DNA from: Paenibacillus allorhizosphaerae | GTDB taxonomy: Bacteria > Bacillota > Bacilli > Paenibacillales > NBRC-103111 | Length of the DNA: 64,000 nt | Reading direction: 5' to 3' | Assembly (NCBI RefSeq): GCF_910594985.1 | Contig: NZ_CAJVCE010000004.1 | Location: 297,923 to 361,922, forward strand | In this document: positions 8,362 to 17,404 of the stretch, in pieces | Numbering within the stretch: the stretch's first letter is position 1 | How the letters are laid out: each line of letters starts with the position of its first letter | The notes under the pieces: generated by a model | What the model saw: the letters and a program-made list of their open reading frames with translations, nothing else | Told to the model about the DNA's origin: nothing | Databases searched by the model: none | Program-made: the position numbers and the translations under genes

Positions 8362-9525
8362 ATGAGACGGAGACCGCGTTTGGCCGTCGCCTTTTGTGCA
8401 ATCATGCTCTTCATGATGACCGGTTGCGGAGATAAAGCGGAACTGACCGAATTCGGGTTTGTCCAAGCGGTTGCGGTCGATCTGACCAGGGAGGGGAAAA
8501 TTGCGCTAACGACCCACTTTTACAACCCGACGGGCGGCGGCGAAACGAACGCGGCCGTTAAGCAAGGACAGCGCGGCCTCAATATTCGGACGGAGGCCGA
8601 CACTGCCTTTGAAGCGGTGAGGGATATCCCGATCCACTTCGGGAGAAAAGCGAAATGGGACCACATGCGCGTCATTCTGATCGGAGAAGAGGTTGCCAAA
8701 TCACAAAGCCTCGGAGAAGTGCTCGATTATTTTTCCCGGGATCATGAACCGCGAGCTACCGTACTTGTGCTGCTTACGAAAGGTACTGCTGCGGATTATT
8801 TGAACGTCGACCCGTTTATCGAGTACACGATAGGGCAGCAGCTGCGGAAAATCGAAGAATCCGGTTCGCTCTACTCCGCCAAGACGACCAAGATCCCGCT
8901 GCTTGATCTGGCCATTCAATTAAAAAGCGAAGCGGGCGTGGCTGTGATTCCCTACGTATACAGCAATGACGCGAGAAAAGAATTGACTGTAGCCGGGATT
9001 GCGATGCTCAAGGAAGGCAAGCTAACCGGCAGTACTTTAACGCCTGGAAACACGCAATATTTGTTAATGCTGACGGACCGGTATGAAAGCGGAGTGATCG
9101 AATTTCCTTGCAGCGGCGAGTCGAAGGAAAACGGGAAGGAATCGTTAGAGGTCGTTTCCTTAAAGACAAGCGTAAAGCCGGTCATTGTAAACGATACGCT
9201 TGAAATCCGCGTTCGGACCAAAATAACAGGCTCCGTCGCCGAGCTTCGGTGCTCTTCTTTGGATACGAAAGAGAAAACCAAGCAATTTGAGGACCATATT
9301 AAAAAAACGGTAGAGAGCGGCATGCGCAACATGATTGCCGTTCTTCAGAAAAGAAAGCTGGACGCCCTTGGCATCGGAGATCAGGTTTTCCGAAAAAATC
9401 CGCAGTTATGGAGAAGATGGAAGCCGGATTGGGGCGAGCGCTTTGCGGACAGCCGTTTTGTAATCGAAATAGAAGTCAACGTATTGAATACCGGGATGAC
9501 CGTAGGAAATCCTTTCTCGAAGTAG
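8362..9525 (+). CDS. Spore germinant receptor C subunit (GerC family lipoprotein)
   Basis: The 387-residue product starts with a lipoprotein signal peptide ending in MMTGC, then a KAELTEFGFVQAVAVDLT region typical of GerC proteins (usually D-x-R-E-L..). It is expected to be diacylglyceryl-anchored on the outer face of the spore inner membrane. AAAGGAAG lies before ATG 8362. It follows the A subunit by 64 bases. The C-terminal half contains the GerC domain ending in VIEIEVNVLNTGM. Confidence 0.95.
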   Translation: MRRRPRLAVAFCAIMLFMMTGCGDKAELTEFGFVQAVAVDLTREGKIALTTHFYNPTGGGETNAAVKQGQRGLNIRTEADTAFEAVRDIPIHFGRKAKWDHMRVILIGEEVAKSQSLGEVLDYFSRDHEPRATVLVLLTKGTAADYLNVDPFIEYTIGQQLRKIEESGSLYSAKTTKIPLLDLAIQLKSEAGVAVIPYVYSNDARKELTVAGIAMLKEGKLTGSTLTPGNTQYLLMLTDRYESGVIEFPCSGESKENGKESLEVVSLKTSVKPVIVNDTLEIRVRTKITGSVAELRCSSLDTKEKTKQFEDHIKKTVESGMRNMIAVLQKRKLDALGIGDQVFRKNPQLWRRWKPDWGERFADSRFVIEIEVNVLNTGMTVGNPFSK

Positions 9526-9561
9526 CCGGCTTTTCAATTCGTAGAACGAGGTGAGACAGCG

Positions 9562-9807
9562 ATGGTCGGAAAATGCGTTTATGTGTTCCTGCTGTTTGCC
9601 GTGATGCTCGGCTGCGACTTTTCGCGGTGGAAACGGACAAGCCTTCGGGGGCGCATCTTGTACGGAGCGCTCCTGCTTCCCTCCGTGTATCTCGGCATCG
9701 TATTTGCCGCGGATCTGCACTGGCCGAATCTGAACGATCTCATCTCTTACTTTTTGGGCGAACCGGCGAAACGTATTGTCGAATCGGTCAAGCTTCCGCC
9801 CCAGTGA
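9562..9807 (+). CDS. Two-helix small membrane protein of the germinant receptor operon (D-subunit type)
   Basis: The 81-residue product has two hydrophobic segments, about residues 3-18 (VGKCVYVFLLFAVMLG) and 34-52 (LYGALLLPSVYLGIVFAA), joined by a short basic loop, and a polar C-terminus. GAGGTGAG lies 7 bases before ATG 9562. Small two-helix D subunits are known in some Bacillus germinant receptor operons, where they modulate receptor response. Its position between the C and B genes, 36 bases after C and 10 before B, supports that role. I did not recognise a sequence signature beyond topology. Confidence 0.75.
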   Translation: MVGKCVYVFLLFAVMLGCDFSRWKRTSLRGRILYGALLLPSVYLGIVFAADLHWPNLNDLISYFLGEPAKRIVESVKLPPQ

Positions 9808-9817
9808 AGGTGTAAAC

Positions 9818-10936
9818 ATGAACAAGACCGAAACCGTCAGCTCATTTCAAATGGCCATGCTGTTTCTAGCCTACGGGACCGGCTCGGCCGTGATCAATAT
9901 CCCCGCCCCTTTGACGGGCGCCGCCCGAAACGGAGCCTGGATTTCCGTGCTGCTCGCATGCGCGGCGGGGATGCTGCTGCTGGCCGCATGTCTTTATCTG
10001 TTCCGGGTGTATCCCGGGCTGGATTTTATGGAGTACAGCGAACAGACGATGGGGAGATGGCTGACGGTGATCCTAGCCATACCTTATCTTTGCGCCGTCT
10101 TCTGGATGCTGGCAGCGATCGTGATGGATATCGGGACGTTTTTCAAAAGCACGATGATGAAGCAAACGTCAACCGATTTGATTCACACTCTCTTTTTTCT
10201 GCTGGCTGCCCTGACCGCCCGGGCAGGTATCGAAGTCATGGCGCGCATGTTCGTTGTGCTGCTTCTTTCGATGATCGGGTTCATCGCCATCGTTTTGCTG
10301 ATGGTCTCCCCTCATTATCATCCGTACTTTCTGCTTCCGGTCATGCCGGACGGGATCAAGCCGGTACTTCACGGAACCTATATAGCATACGGCTTCCCAT
10401 TTGCCGAAGTCACCCTGTTTGCGATGATGCTCCCTTACGTGCGGAATCAAGATAAACATTTGCAGGGCAAACACATGGTCCTCGCTCTCCTGGTCAACGG
10501 CGTCACATTACTGGCATCGGTCGTGTGCTCGATTATGGCGGAAGGGCCTTTGGCCGGGCACATGAAGTTCTCGTTGTTCCAGCTTGCGCGGCTGATCTAT
10601 ATTCAGGAAATATTCGAAAGAGTCGAGTCCGTCATCGGATTTTCGCTCATTGCCGGTTCTTACATGAAAGCCACGATTGTTTTGTTTATTTTGTCAAAAG
10701 TATTCGCCCGATTGGCCAAAATGCAAGATGATCGAATCTTAATATTCCCGATCGCACTGACGTGCCTGCTGCTTTCCCTTACGATGTATCACAACGAGAC
10801 GGAGTTTGTTGAAGGCGTTAACGTGATCTGGCCTCTGCTCAATAATGTCGCTTTTAACGTACCGCTGATCTTGGTGCTGACGGTTACGATATTCAAGCGG
10901 AAACGGCGGAGGGGTAAACCGCCTTCGGCTGCTTGA
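9818..10936 (+). CDS. Spore germinant receptor B subunit (GerB family, APC-type permease fold)
   Basis: The 372-residue product is almost entirely hydrophobic with about ten membrane helices. The N-terminal helix VSSFQMAMLFLAYGTGSAVINIP and the VYPGLDFMEYSEQTMG loop are typical of GerB/endospore permeases, which carry the germinant-binding site. GAAGGTG precedes ATG 9818; a longer frame from 9776 overlaps the D gene and lacks a ribosome site. Last gene of the operon; a strong terminator follows. The A-C-D-B order differs from the common A-B-C order of B. subtilis gerA. Confidence 0.94.
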   Translation: MNKTETVSSFQMAMLFLAYGTGSAVINIPAPLTGAARNGAWISVLLACAAGMLLLAACLYLFRVYPGLDFMEYSEQTMGRWLTVILAIPYLCAVFWMLAAIVMDIGTFFKSTMMKQTSTDLIHTLFFLLAALTARAGIEVMARMFVVLLLSMIGFIAIVLLMVSPHYHPYFLLPVMPDGIKPVLHGTYIAYGFPFAEVTLFAMMLPYVRNQDKHLQGKHMVLALLVNGVTLLASVVCSIMAEGPLAGHMKFSLFQLARLIYIQEIFERVESVIGFSLIAGSYMKATIVLFILSKVFARLAKMQDDRILIFPIALTCLLLSLTMYHNETEFVEGVNVIWPLLNNVAFNVPLILVLTVTIFKRKRRRGKPPSAA

Positions 10937-10979
10937 CCGTAGTAACTTTTGTCCAGCCGTTAAAACAATTGGAGGATAA

Positions 10980-11037
10980 GCAAAAGAGCGTCTGCTTTCC
11001 CGCCGCAGTATCGGCGAAAACGCAAACGCTCTTTTGA
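10980..11037. terminator. Bidirectional intrinsic terminator
   Basis: CAAAAGAGCG and CGCTCTTTTG close a long hairpin containing a smaller CCGCC-type stem. It ends the germination operon and faces the convergent AraC gene. Confidence 0.8.
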
Positions 11038-11045
11038 TTTTACGG

Positions 11046-11999
11046 CTACGATCGAAGCCGGTTTTGCAATCGGAATTGCATCGGGGTCGTGCCGAGCTTT
11101 TTCTTAAATACGTAATGCAAATAGTTCGCGCTGGAAAACCCGTTCTGGAACGCGATTTGATCAATCGTGGCGTCGCTGTCGGCCAGTTCGCTGCAAATAT
11201 GCATCAGCCGCACTTGCTCGATATATTCGCTGAACGTGCCGCCGGTCTGCTCGCGAAATATACGCTGCAGTTGACGGGCGCTGATCTGCACGCGCTCCGC
11301 TACGACTTCCAGCGTCAACGGCGCCATGTAGTTGTCCTTAATGAACTGCACGGCCATTTGATACCGGTAATGCTTCATATCGCGGGACGGCAGCTCGGGC
11401 TGCGGCATCGTCTCATATGCGCGCGTCATCCGCAGCAAAATTTGAATGATCGACTGCTTGATGACCGTCAGCACGCCCGGTTGATTTTCGTGCCATGCCC
11501 GGTAAGCCGTCAGGAAGCATTCCATAGCCCGATATTTATCCGATACGGGCCGGGCCGGCAGCTGCTCGAGCTGGCGAATGCAAGATTCGGCTTCCGTCCG
11601 CTCCCATCGGGCTCCCCAGTCCTGCGCGCCGCCCTCGTCCGGAAGCCGCTGTATATCTATGTGCAGGCATAACTCATCCATCGCTTCGTACGCATCGGCT
11701 TCCTGAAAGTGCAGCAGCCCCGGTCCCGTCAAGTACATCATGCCTTCATGAAGGGAAAACGGTTCGTTGCCGAGAATCACTTTGCCTTTGCCGCGCGGAA
11801 TAAAATGCAGTTCAAAGTCCGAATGTTTATGAAATTGAATTGCTTTGCCTGCAGAAAAACTCGTGTGATGGAAGCGAAGCATCCGGATGCCGTAGCCGCC
11901 CCATCGAAACTGCACGTCGAGCCGGTCAAGCGCTTGCGGATTGGACAGCATCAACTCATAGGGATACGGTCTCGCACTTACCCGGGTCTGGCCGTTCAT
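11046..11999 (-). CDS. AraC family transcriptional regulator with N-terminal cupin
   Basis: The 317-residue product has an AraC-type ligand-binding cupin (KHSDFELHFIPRGKGKVILG, about residues 57-78) and a C-terminal double helix-turn-helix (TLEVVAERVQISARQLQRIFREQTG, then IDQIAFQNGFSSANYLHYVFKKKLGTTP). The ATG overlaps the stop of the upstream dehydrogenase gene as ATGA and has no clear ribosome site of its own, so translation is probably coupled. Placement last in a dehydrogenase operon suggests it senses a sugar or polyol intermediate and regulates the same genes. Confidence 0.93.
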   Translation of the reverse strand: MNGQTRVSARPYPYELMLSNPQALDRLDVQFRWGGYGIRMLRFHHTSFSAGKAIQFHKHSDFELHFIPRGKGKVILGNEPFSLHEGMMYLTGPGLLHFQEADAYEAMDELCLHIDIQRLPDEGGAQDWGARWERTEAESCIRQLEQLPARPVSDKYRAMECFLTAYRAWHENQPGVLTVIKQSIIQILLRMTRAYETMPQPELPSRDMKHYRYQMAVQFIKDNYMAPLTLEVVAERVQISARQLQRIFREQTGGTFSEYIEQVRLMHICSELADSDATIDQIAFQNGFSSANYLHYVFKKKLGTTPMQFRLQNRLRS

Positions 12000-13015
12000 C
12001 GCTGCAAATCGGTAAGCTTGATCGCGCTGCCGGAGGCGGCCGATAAGTTGGACGCTTCCATCAAGCGGGTCAAATCAAGCGCCAATGCAATATTTTCCGT
12101 CGCCGTCGTCCCTTGTTCGACATGGGCGACCCATTGCTTGAAGGCGGATGATTTCTCGGCCGGAAGCTCCTGTACTTTCCACTCTTTGCTTGCTTCCTCG
12201 CCAAGCTTCGAAGTACGAAGAAGCAGCTTGTTGTCATGCGTCGAGTAGAGCAGGCTGCCTTCCGTGCCGTGAACTTCAACGACAAACGGAGAGAATCGGT
12301 TCACGAAGCCGGCTTCCACGATGGCCAGCGCGCCATTCGAGTAACTGAGGACGGAAACTGCGTTATCTTCCACTTCTCTGCCCGTGACGTAGCCATAGTT
12401 CGCGGTCACGCTCTCCGGAACGCCGAGGAACAGCCTTGCCAAATACATCGGGTGGCAGCCAAGATCGATCATCGCGCCCCCGCCGCATTGCTCCGCATTA
12501 TAAAAGTGAGCCGGAAGCCAGCCGTTTGCGCTGTTCGGCGTCGGGATCGCGCCGTTATGGGAGAGCCGGTTGCGCACGAGGGTGATATCTCCAAGCAAGC
12601 CTTGGGCGATAATCTCCTGCACCGCCAGCGTATAGCTGTGATTCAGACGCGGGAGCGATACCGTAAGCTTCACGCCGGCTTCTTCTACAGCGGCAATAAT
12701 TTCATTGCACTCCTTCAGCGTCGTTGCCACTACTTTTTCCGTGAAGATGTGTTTGCCCGCTTTCGCTGCGGCCACCATCACGTCTCGATGCAGATTGGTA
12801 GGCGTATCGACAATGACGCCGTCGATGTCCTTCTGTGCCAGCAGCTCGCTTAAATTATCGTAAAAACGCACGCCTCGCGCTTCGGCTTCTTTCCGGCCGC
12901 GCTCCGGCTGCTCGTCCCATACCGCGACAATTTCCGTGCCCGGATGTTCGGTCGCCTGCTTTGCGTAATCTCTTGCATGGACGTGCCAGAAGCTCAGCAT
13001 CGCTACTCTAATCAT
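11996..13015 (-). CDS. Gfo/Idh/MocA family oxidoreductase with altered EKP motif
   Basis: The 339-residue product has an N-terminal Rossmann fold and the family C-terminal domain with CGGGAMIDLGCH. The usual E-K-P catalytic/cofactor motif reads TEKVVAT, so the proline is replaced. The N-terminus begins IRVAMLSFWHVHARDYA, where the normal G-x-G-x-x-G is also missing; this subgroup may bind cofactor differently. ATG 13015 has GGGAGG 8 bases upstream; the longer frame to 13114 runs into the neighbour. It lies 26 bases after the next dehydrogenase. Substrate unknown, probably a sugar, inositol or derivative. Confidence 0.9.
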   Translation of the reverse strand: MIRVAMLSFWHVHARDYAKQATEHPGTEIVAVWDEQPERGRKEAEARGVRFYDNLSELLAQKDIDGVIVDTPTNLHRDVMVAAAKAGKHIFTEKVVATTLKECNEIIAAVEEAGVKLTVSLPRLNHSYTLAVQEIIAQGLLGDITLVRNRLSHNGAIPTPNSANGWLPAHFYNAEQCGGGAMIDLGCHPMYLARLFLGVPESVTANYGYVTGREVEDNAVSVLSYSNGALAIVEAGFVNRFSPFVVEVHGTEGSLLYSTHDNKLLLRTSKLGEEASKEWKVQELPAEKSSAFKQWVAHVEQGTTATENIALALDLTRLMEASNLSAASGSAIKLTDLQR

Positions 13016-13041
13016 GCGTTCGTCCTCCCGGATTATGTGTT

Positions 13042-14124
13042 TTAGTCGAAATAAACCGCTTTGCCGGTTTTTGCCGATTCGTAAATGGCTTCCAGTATTT
13101 CGGAAACGACGCAAGCTTGCTCCGGCGTAACGACGGGCTCCTTGTCATTCAATATCGCATCGATCCACAGACGCGCTTCCTTCTCCTCGGACTTTTCCTT
13201 CTTGCCGTCATAGAAAGCGACTCCGCCTGCGTCAAGCTGTACTTTGTTCGTATACAAACGGCTGTGCTTTTCACCGTTCATTCGCAGTCCGTCTTCCATA
13301 TCCGCGCCTGCCTCGGTGCCGCTGAGGGTACATTTGGCTTCTTTCACGTCAAGCGTATTCAGCGCCCAGCTCGATTCGAGCACAATGGTCGCGCCGTTCT
13401 TCATGACGATCATGCCCATGGCCGAATCTTCGACCGTAAATTTCTTCGGATCCCAAGGACCCCATGCATTGGCAGCGTTTTCTTTGCCGGACAGCTTATG
13501 GAACGATGTGCCGAGCACAACCTTCGGTTCGTAATTGTTCATCATCCACAGCGTCAAGTCGAGCGCATGCGTACCGATATCGATAAGCGGTCCGCCGCCC
13601 TGCTTCTCTTCGTCCAAAAACACGCCCCATGTTGGAACTGCGCGGCGGCGAATGGCGTGTGCTTTTGCATAGTAAATCTCGCCCAGTTCCCCGTCCTCGC
13701 ATATTTGCTTCATGAACCAGCTGTCCGGGCGGTACCGGTTATTGTAGCCGATCGTCAGTTTTTTGCCGGTACGTTTCGCTGCTTCTACCATACGGCGTGC
13801 ATCGGCCGCCGTTTTGGCCATCGGCTTCTCGCACATGACATGCTTGTCGGACTCCAGCGCAGCGATCGAAATCTCGGCATGGGAGTCGTTCGGCGTACAT
13901 ACGTGCACAACGTCAATGGAAGCGTCTGCAAGCAGGCTGCGGTAATCTTCGTACACCTTGGCGCCTTCTACGCCGTACTGCCCGGCAGCTTTCTCCGCTT
14001 TAGCCAAAATAATATCACAAAAAGCGACAAGTTCAACCTCCGGTTGTTTGGAAAGGCTCGGCAGATGCTTTCCGTTCGCAATGCCGCCGCAGCCGATAAT
14101 ACCGATCTTTAGTTTTTGGGACAT
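13042..14124 (-). CDS. Gfo/Idh/MocA family oxidoreductase
   Basis: The 360-residue product has a canonical N-terminal NAD(P) fold, KIGIIGCGGIANGKHLPSL, the CEKPMAKT motif near residue 97 and GGGPLIDIGTHALDL near residue 175. Members oxidise or reduce sugars, inositols and related compounds with NAD(P). ATG 14124 has GGAGGAG 8 bases upstream; the frame extends to 14427, but that extension has no family resemblance. First gene of a three-gene unit with a second dehydrogenase and an AraC regulator. Confidence 0.93.
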   Translation of the reverse strand: MSQKLKIGIIGCGGIANGKHLPSLSKQPEVELVAFCDIILAKAEKAAGQYGVEGAKVYEDYRSLLADASIDVVHVCTPNDSHAEISIAALESDKHVMCEKPMAKTAADARRMVEAAKRTGKKLTIGYNNRYRPDSWFMKQICEDGELGEIYYAKAHAIRRRAVPTWGVFLDEEKQGGGPLIDIGTHALDLTLWMMNNYEPKVVLGTSFHKLSGKENAANAWGPWDPKKFTVEDSAMGMIVMKNGATIVLESSWALNTLDVKEAKCTLSGTEAGADMEDGLRMNGEKHSRLYTNKVQLDAGGVAFYDGKKEKSEEKEARLWIDAILNDKEPVVTPEQACVVSEILEAIYESAKTGKAVYFD

Positions 14125-14826
14125 TAGTAGTTCTCCTCCTCTATTTGGCAAGACTTGTATAAATAGTACCATGTTTAGTAACAGGTTGAAATTACGAATT
14201 AACGACAGTCCAAAGTAAGATTTCGTGACACCCTTTATTAAAGTAAAATGAATTATCTTATACGATATAACGTTTCCGCTGCTGCAAGCACTGTAATAGC
14301 AAGTGCTAACGCGGCTTTTACAGCGTATAAGCCTCATGTCCAGCCGAATCCAGCTTACGGTGTTTTCGGCGTTTATTGAAATGTATGGAAGATAGGAATG
14401 CGCTGCATTCCTTTCGACATGGTGCAATACGTTGGTTTAAAGTTTTTTCGACACTCTCGTAAGAGTGAATCGTCGTTTGTACATAGGCTGATGTAAGCCT
14501 CGAATTCCTTTGTTGGTGAAGTCGTAAGTCGCATTTTTTTTCGCAAGCTTAATGAAAAGCCTCCAATTCCTCTTCAAAATGCACAAGTTGAAGGCTTAGG
14601 TCGGGCAGGTGCATCCGTGTCGCAGAACAAACATCCATTACTGTTTGGATGAAATATGTCGGCAACTCCGCTAAAATGCATTTCTTCTCGGAGGCACGAA
14701 CGTTAAGTTGCGTATAATGTATGTAGTTTCGCACTCTGTTAGCGGCAACTTATCGTTTTGTACATAAAAAAAGCTCTGCATCGTAGTCCTTCAAAGCTGC
14801 CATACCGTCTTTAGAGGTAGTTTTTA
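14125..14826. other. Long gene-free stretch, possible remnant DNA
   Basis: No supported gene between the dehydrogenase start and the terminator at 14827; with the next 200 bases the gap is about 920 bases. It holds small hairpins (CACTCT-CGTA-AGAGTG near 14453), two TTGTACAT direct repeats (14477-14484 and 14758-14765), and a 61-codon minus-strand open frame (14549-14734) without a ribosome site. This could be an eroded mobile element or long leader, but I cannot name either. Confidence 0.4.
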
Positions 14827-14860
14827 TAAAAAAGCCGCTCCGTATCATGGAGCGGCTTTA
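14827..14860 (-). terminator. Intrinsic terminator downstream of the aminotransferase
   Basis: Minus strand: AAAGCCGCTCC, 7-base loop, GGAGCGGCTTT then TTT. It lies 186 bases after the aminotransferase stop at 15046 with no gene between. Confidence 0.75.
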
Positions 14861-15045
14861 AAGATAACGCTTATGGTTTCGACATGAGTCGGAATTCCGA
14901 AGACCGCAGTTCGCACCTCTGTCGATGGCTGAATTGCTGGCGAAACATGCTTCACCTAGATGACTTATGGTCTGGACGATCTCCATGCAGCATCGCAAAG
15001 CCCGCCAAGAGATGGCCAATTTGTTTGAAATCGCTATTCTACGAT

Positions 15046-16224
15046 TCACTTCTTCACGTTTTGCAAAAACGCCCCTATTCGTTCCACCGCTTCCCGCAGC
15101 CTGTCTTCCTCCTGCACAAGCGCAATGCGAACGTAGCCTTCTCCCTCTTGTCCGAACGCATCGCCCGGAATTACGACAACGCCCGCAGCATACAAAATTT
15201 CCCGGGAAATTTGTCGAGATGTCCAGCCTTCCGGAATGCGCGCCCAGATGAACATTGTCGCTTTCGGCTTGGCAATATTCCACCCTGCCGCGCGCAACCC
15301 TTCCACAACGATATCGCGCCTTTTCTCATACACTTCGGCAACGGAACGACTTCCCGCCATATCCTCCTCAAGCGCTGCAATGCCTGCCCGTTGAACCGCG
15401 ACGAACACCCCGTAGTCGATATTCGACTTCAGAATGCGGAGCGACTGCACCACATCTTGCCGGCCGACCATAAACGCTATACGGCAGCCGGCCATATTGA
15501 AGCTTTTCGACAAGGAGTGAAACTCGACCGCACAGTTTTTCGCTCCCTCGACTTCAAGAATACTCGGGGGTCGAAAACCGTCAAAAGCCATTTCGGAATA
15601 TGCCAGATCATGTACGATCAAAAGCTCATGCTTTTCGGCATAATCGACAACCCGCTTGAAAAAGTCAAGCGTAGCCACCGCCGACAACGGATTGCTCGGG
15701 TAATTGAGCAGCATGAATTTCGCTTTCTCCGCAACATCGGGCGGTATGCTGTCGAGGTCGGGCAAAAATTCGTTTTCCTCGCGCAGCGGCAAATAATATG
15801 GCGTAATCCCGGCGAGCACCAGGCTTGCCGAATAAATCGGATATCCGGGGTCCGGAACCATCACCGTATCTCCCGGGTCCGTAACCGACATCGCCAAATG
15901 CGCAAGCCCGTCCTGGGACCCCATCAGCGTGACGATTTCCGTTTCCGGATTCAATTCGACACGAAACCGGTGCTTGTACCATTTGGCAACCGTTTCACGG
16001 AAAGAAAAACTTCCTTCGGAAGTCGGATACCCATACACGGCCGGATCGGAGACCGCTTGCTGCAGCGCCCGAATTACGTTTTGGGATGGGGGACGGTCCG
16101 GACTTCCGATGCCGAGATCGATCACGTCGATCCCGCGATCCGCCACTTCCTTTTTCCACTGCGCCACCTCAGAAAAAATAGCCGAACCAAGTTCGGCCAA
16201 CCGTTTGGATTGAAACTGTTTCAT
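15046..16224 (-). CDS. Class I/II aminotransferase, LL-diaminopimelate aminotransferase-like
   Basis: The 392-residue product is a fold-type I PLP enzyme. Motifs: DLGIGSPDRPPS near the N-terminus, MGSQDGLAHLAM, LNYPSNPLSAVA with the substrate asparagine, and SLSKSFNMAGCRIAFMVG holding the PLP lysine. The pattern fits the group annotated as LL-diaminopimelate aminotransferase, which in Bacillota often acts on other amino donors. ATG 16224 is chosen because AGAGG is 8 bases upstream; an in-frame start at 16260 has no such site. It stands alone, 80 bases beyond the site-2 protease gene. Substrate uncertain. Confidence 0.88.
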   Translation of the reverse strand: MKQFQSKRLAELGSAIFSEVAQWKKEVADRGIDVIDLGIGSPDRPPSQNVIRALQQAVSDPAVYGYPTSEGSFSFRETVAKWYKHRFRVELNPETEIVTLMGSQDGLAHLAMSVTDPGDTVMVPDPGYPIYSASLVLAGITPYYLPLREENEFLPDLDSIPPDVAEKAKFMLLNYPSNPLSAVATLDFFKRVVDYAEKHELLIVHDLAYSEMAFDGFRPPSILEVEGAKNCAVEFHSLSKSFNMAGCRIAFMVGRQDVVQSLRILKSNIDYGVFVAVQRAGIAALEEDMAGSRSVAEVYEKRRDIVVEGLRAAGWNIAKPKATMFIWARIPEGWTSRQISREILYAAGVVVIPGDAFGQEGEGYVRIALVQEEDRLREAVERIGAFLQNVKK

Positions 16225-16302
16225 GAGCTTAACCTCTTTTTCGATAAATATGGGAGCCATGCCGTTAATATTTCATCCGGTTGATGATTAGGGCGGTAAA
16301 CC

Positions 16303-17385
16303 TTACATACTTAGGCCGGCTACGCGATGCAAGACATTCATCATGCCGATCAGGTAGACGGCGAGCAGCACGTAAGCAATGCCGAACTTCCACCGGGACG
16401 CTATAGGAACGTCGTAATATTTGTCGTTCTCGAACAGCGTATAGTCGACTTGGCAATGAATCATTAAATGAAGACCGTCGTCTTTGTGTACATGCTCCAG
16501 TCGGGTCACATGCGTCCGTTTGACGATCCCTTGATGCATGAGCGGAATGGTGCCCTGGAAATCGAGTCCGTCCCAATAAAGCCGCACATACTGCTGCCCG
16601 TCCAGACTGGAGTAAGTGACGAAAGGAAGCTCTCTCCGATGTTCGGTTCCCGGAATGATATATCCTTGCTCTATCAAAGGTTCGGCGTGAACGAGAAAGC
16701 TGGCGGTTACGTAGCGCTCCTCGCCTTGGTTGCGATGCTTCACGTACTTTTTGTATAAATCATAGGCGAACATCGCCCAGATGATAAAAAATATGACTGC
16801 GCGAAAATATACGATAACGACAAGACCGCCGACCAGACCGACAAGCCAAAGCCACCTTGTTACCGCCGTCGCTATGCGCCCGCCATCGAGCGGATGAATC
16901 GGAAGCAAGTTGATCAAATTGAGAAAAAAGCCGACGTAAGCCAACGAATAAAGAAGTTTGCTGATCTCGCCGTCTGCGGCGTATGCGGCAATGAAAACGG
17001 CGGTGGCGCCGATCGTACCGAGCAACGGGCCGCCATAGGCCATGTAGGCTTCGGTCACCGCATCCCGGGGATGCCGCTTCATATTGATCAGCGCCCCGAG
17101 AAACGGAATGAACACCGGCGCCGTAACCGGAAGCCCTTTGCGTTTGGCTGCAAGGACGTGGCCGAGTTCATGGACGAACAACAGCAGCACGAAGCCGATG
17201 GAAAATCCCCACGGGAACACAAGCGCATAGGCCCAGATTGAGACCAGCATCGAGATGAGCGCGCCGCCTACCTTGCCGAATTTAAGAAGCGGCAGCAGCG
17301 TCTTCCCTTTGGCCAAAATAAACATAACCGCTGCGCCGATATACCAAAACGGATTTTGTTTTTTCGATTTTTGTTTTTGCTGCAA
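16303..17385 (-). CDS. Site-2 protease family membrane metalloprotease (M50)
   Basis: The 360-residue product has about six membrane helices. The zinc site is HELGH near residue 70 and the second ligand motif is HPLDGGR near residue 170, typical of M50 proteases that cut within membranes. A cytosolic or extracellular C-terminal domain of about 150 residues, ending in one more helix, follows the core and is not familiar. The start is TTG 17385 with GGAGAG 9 bases upstream. It follows the ArsC-like gene by 19 bases. No substrate such as an anti-sigma factor is seen nearby. Confidence 0.88.
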   Translation of the reverse strand: MQQKQKSKKQNPFWYIGAAVMFILAKGKTLLPLLKFGKVGGALISMLVSIWAYALVFPWGFSIGFVLLLFVHELGHVLAAKRKGLPVTAPVFIPFLGALINMKRHPRDAVTEAYMAYGGPLLGTIGATAVFIAAYAADGEISKLLYSLAYVGFFLNLINLLPIHPLDGGRIATAVTRWLWLVGLVGGLVVIVYFRAVIFFIIWAMFAYDLYKKYVKHRNQGEERYVTASFLVHAEPLIEQGYIIPGTEHRRELPFVTYSSLDGQQYVRLYWDGLDFQGTIPLMHQGIVKRTHVTRLEHVHKDDGLHLMIHCQVDYTLFENDKYYDVPIASRWKFGIAYVLLAVYLIGMMNVLHRVAGLSM

Positions 17386-17404
17386 CAGTCATCACTCTCC
17401 TTGT

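Noticed and set aside
14549..14734. 61-codon minus-strand frame in the large gap
   Set aside because: No ribosome site, no recognised family and no operon context; listed only as part of the gap.
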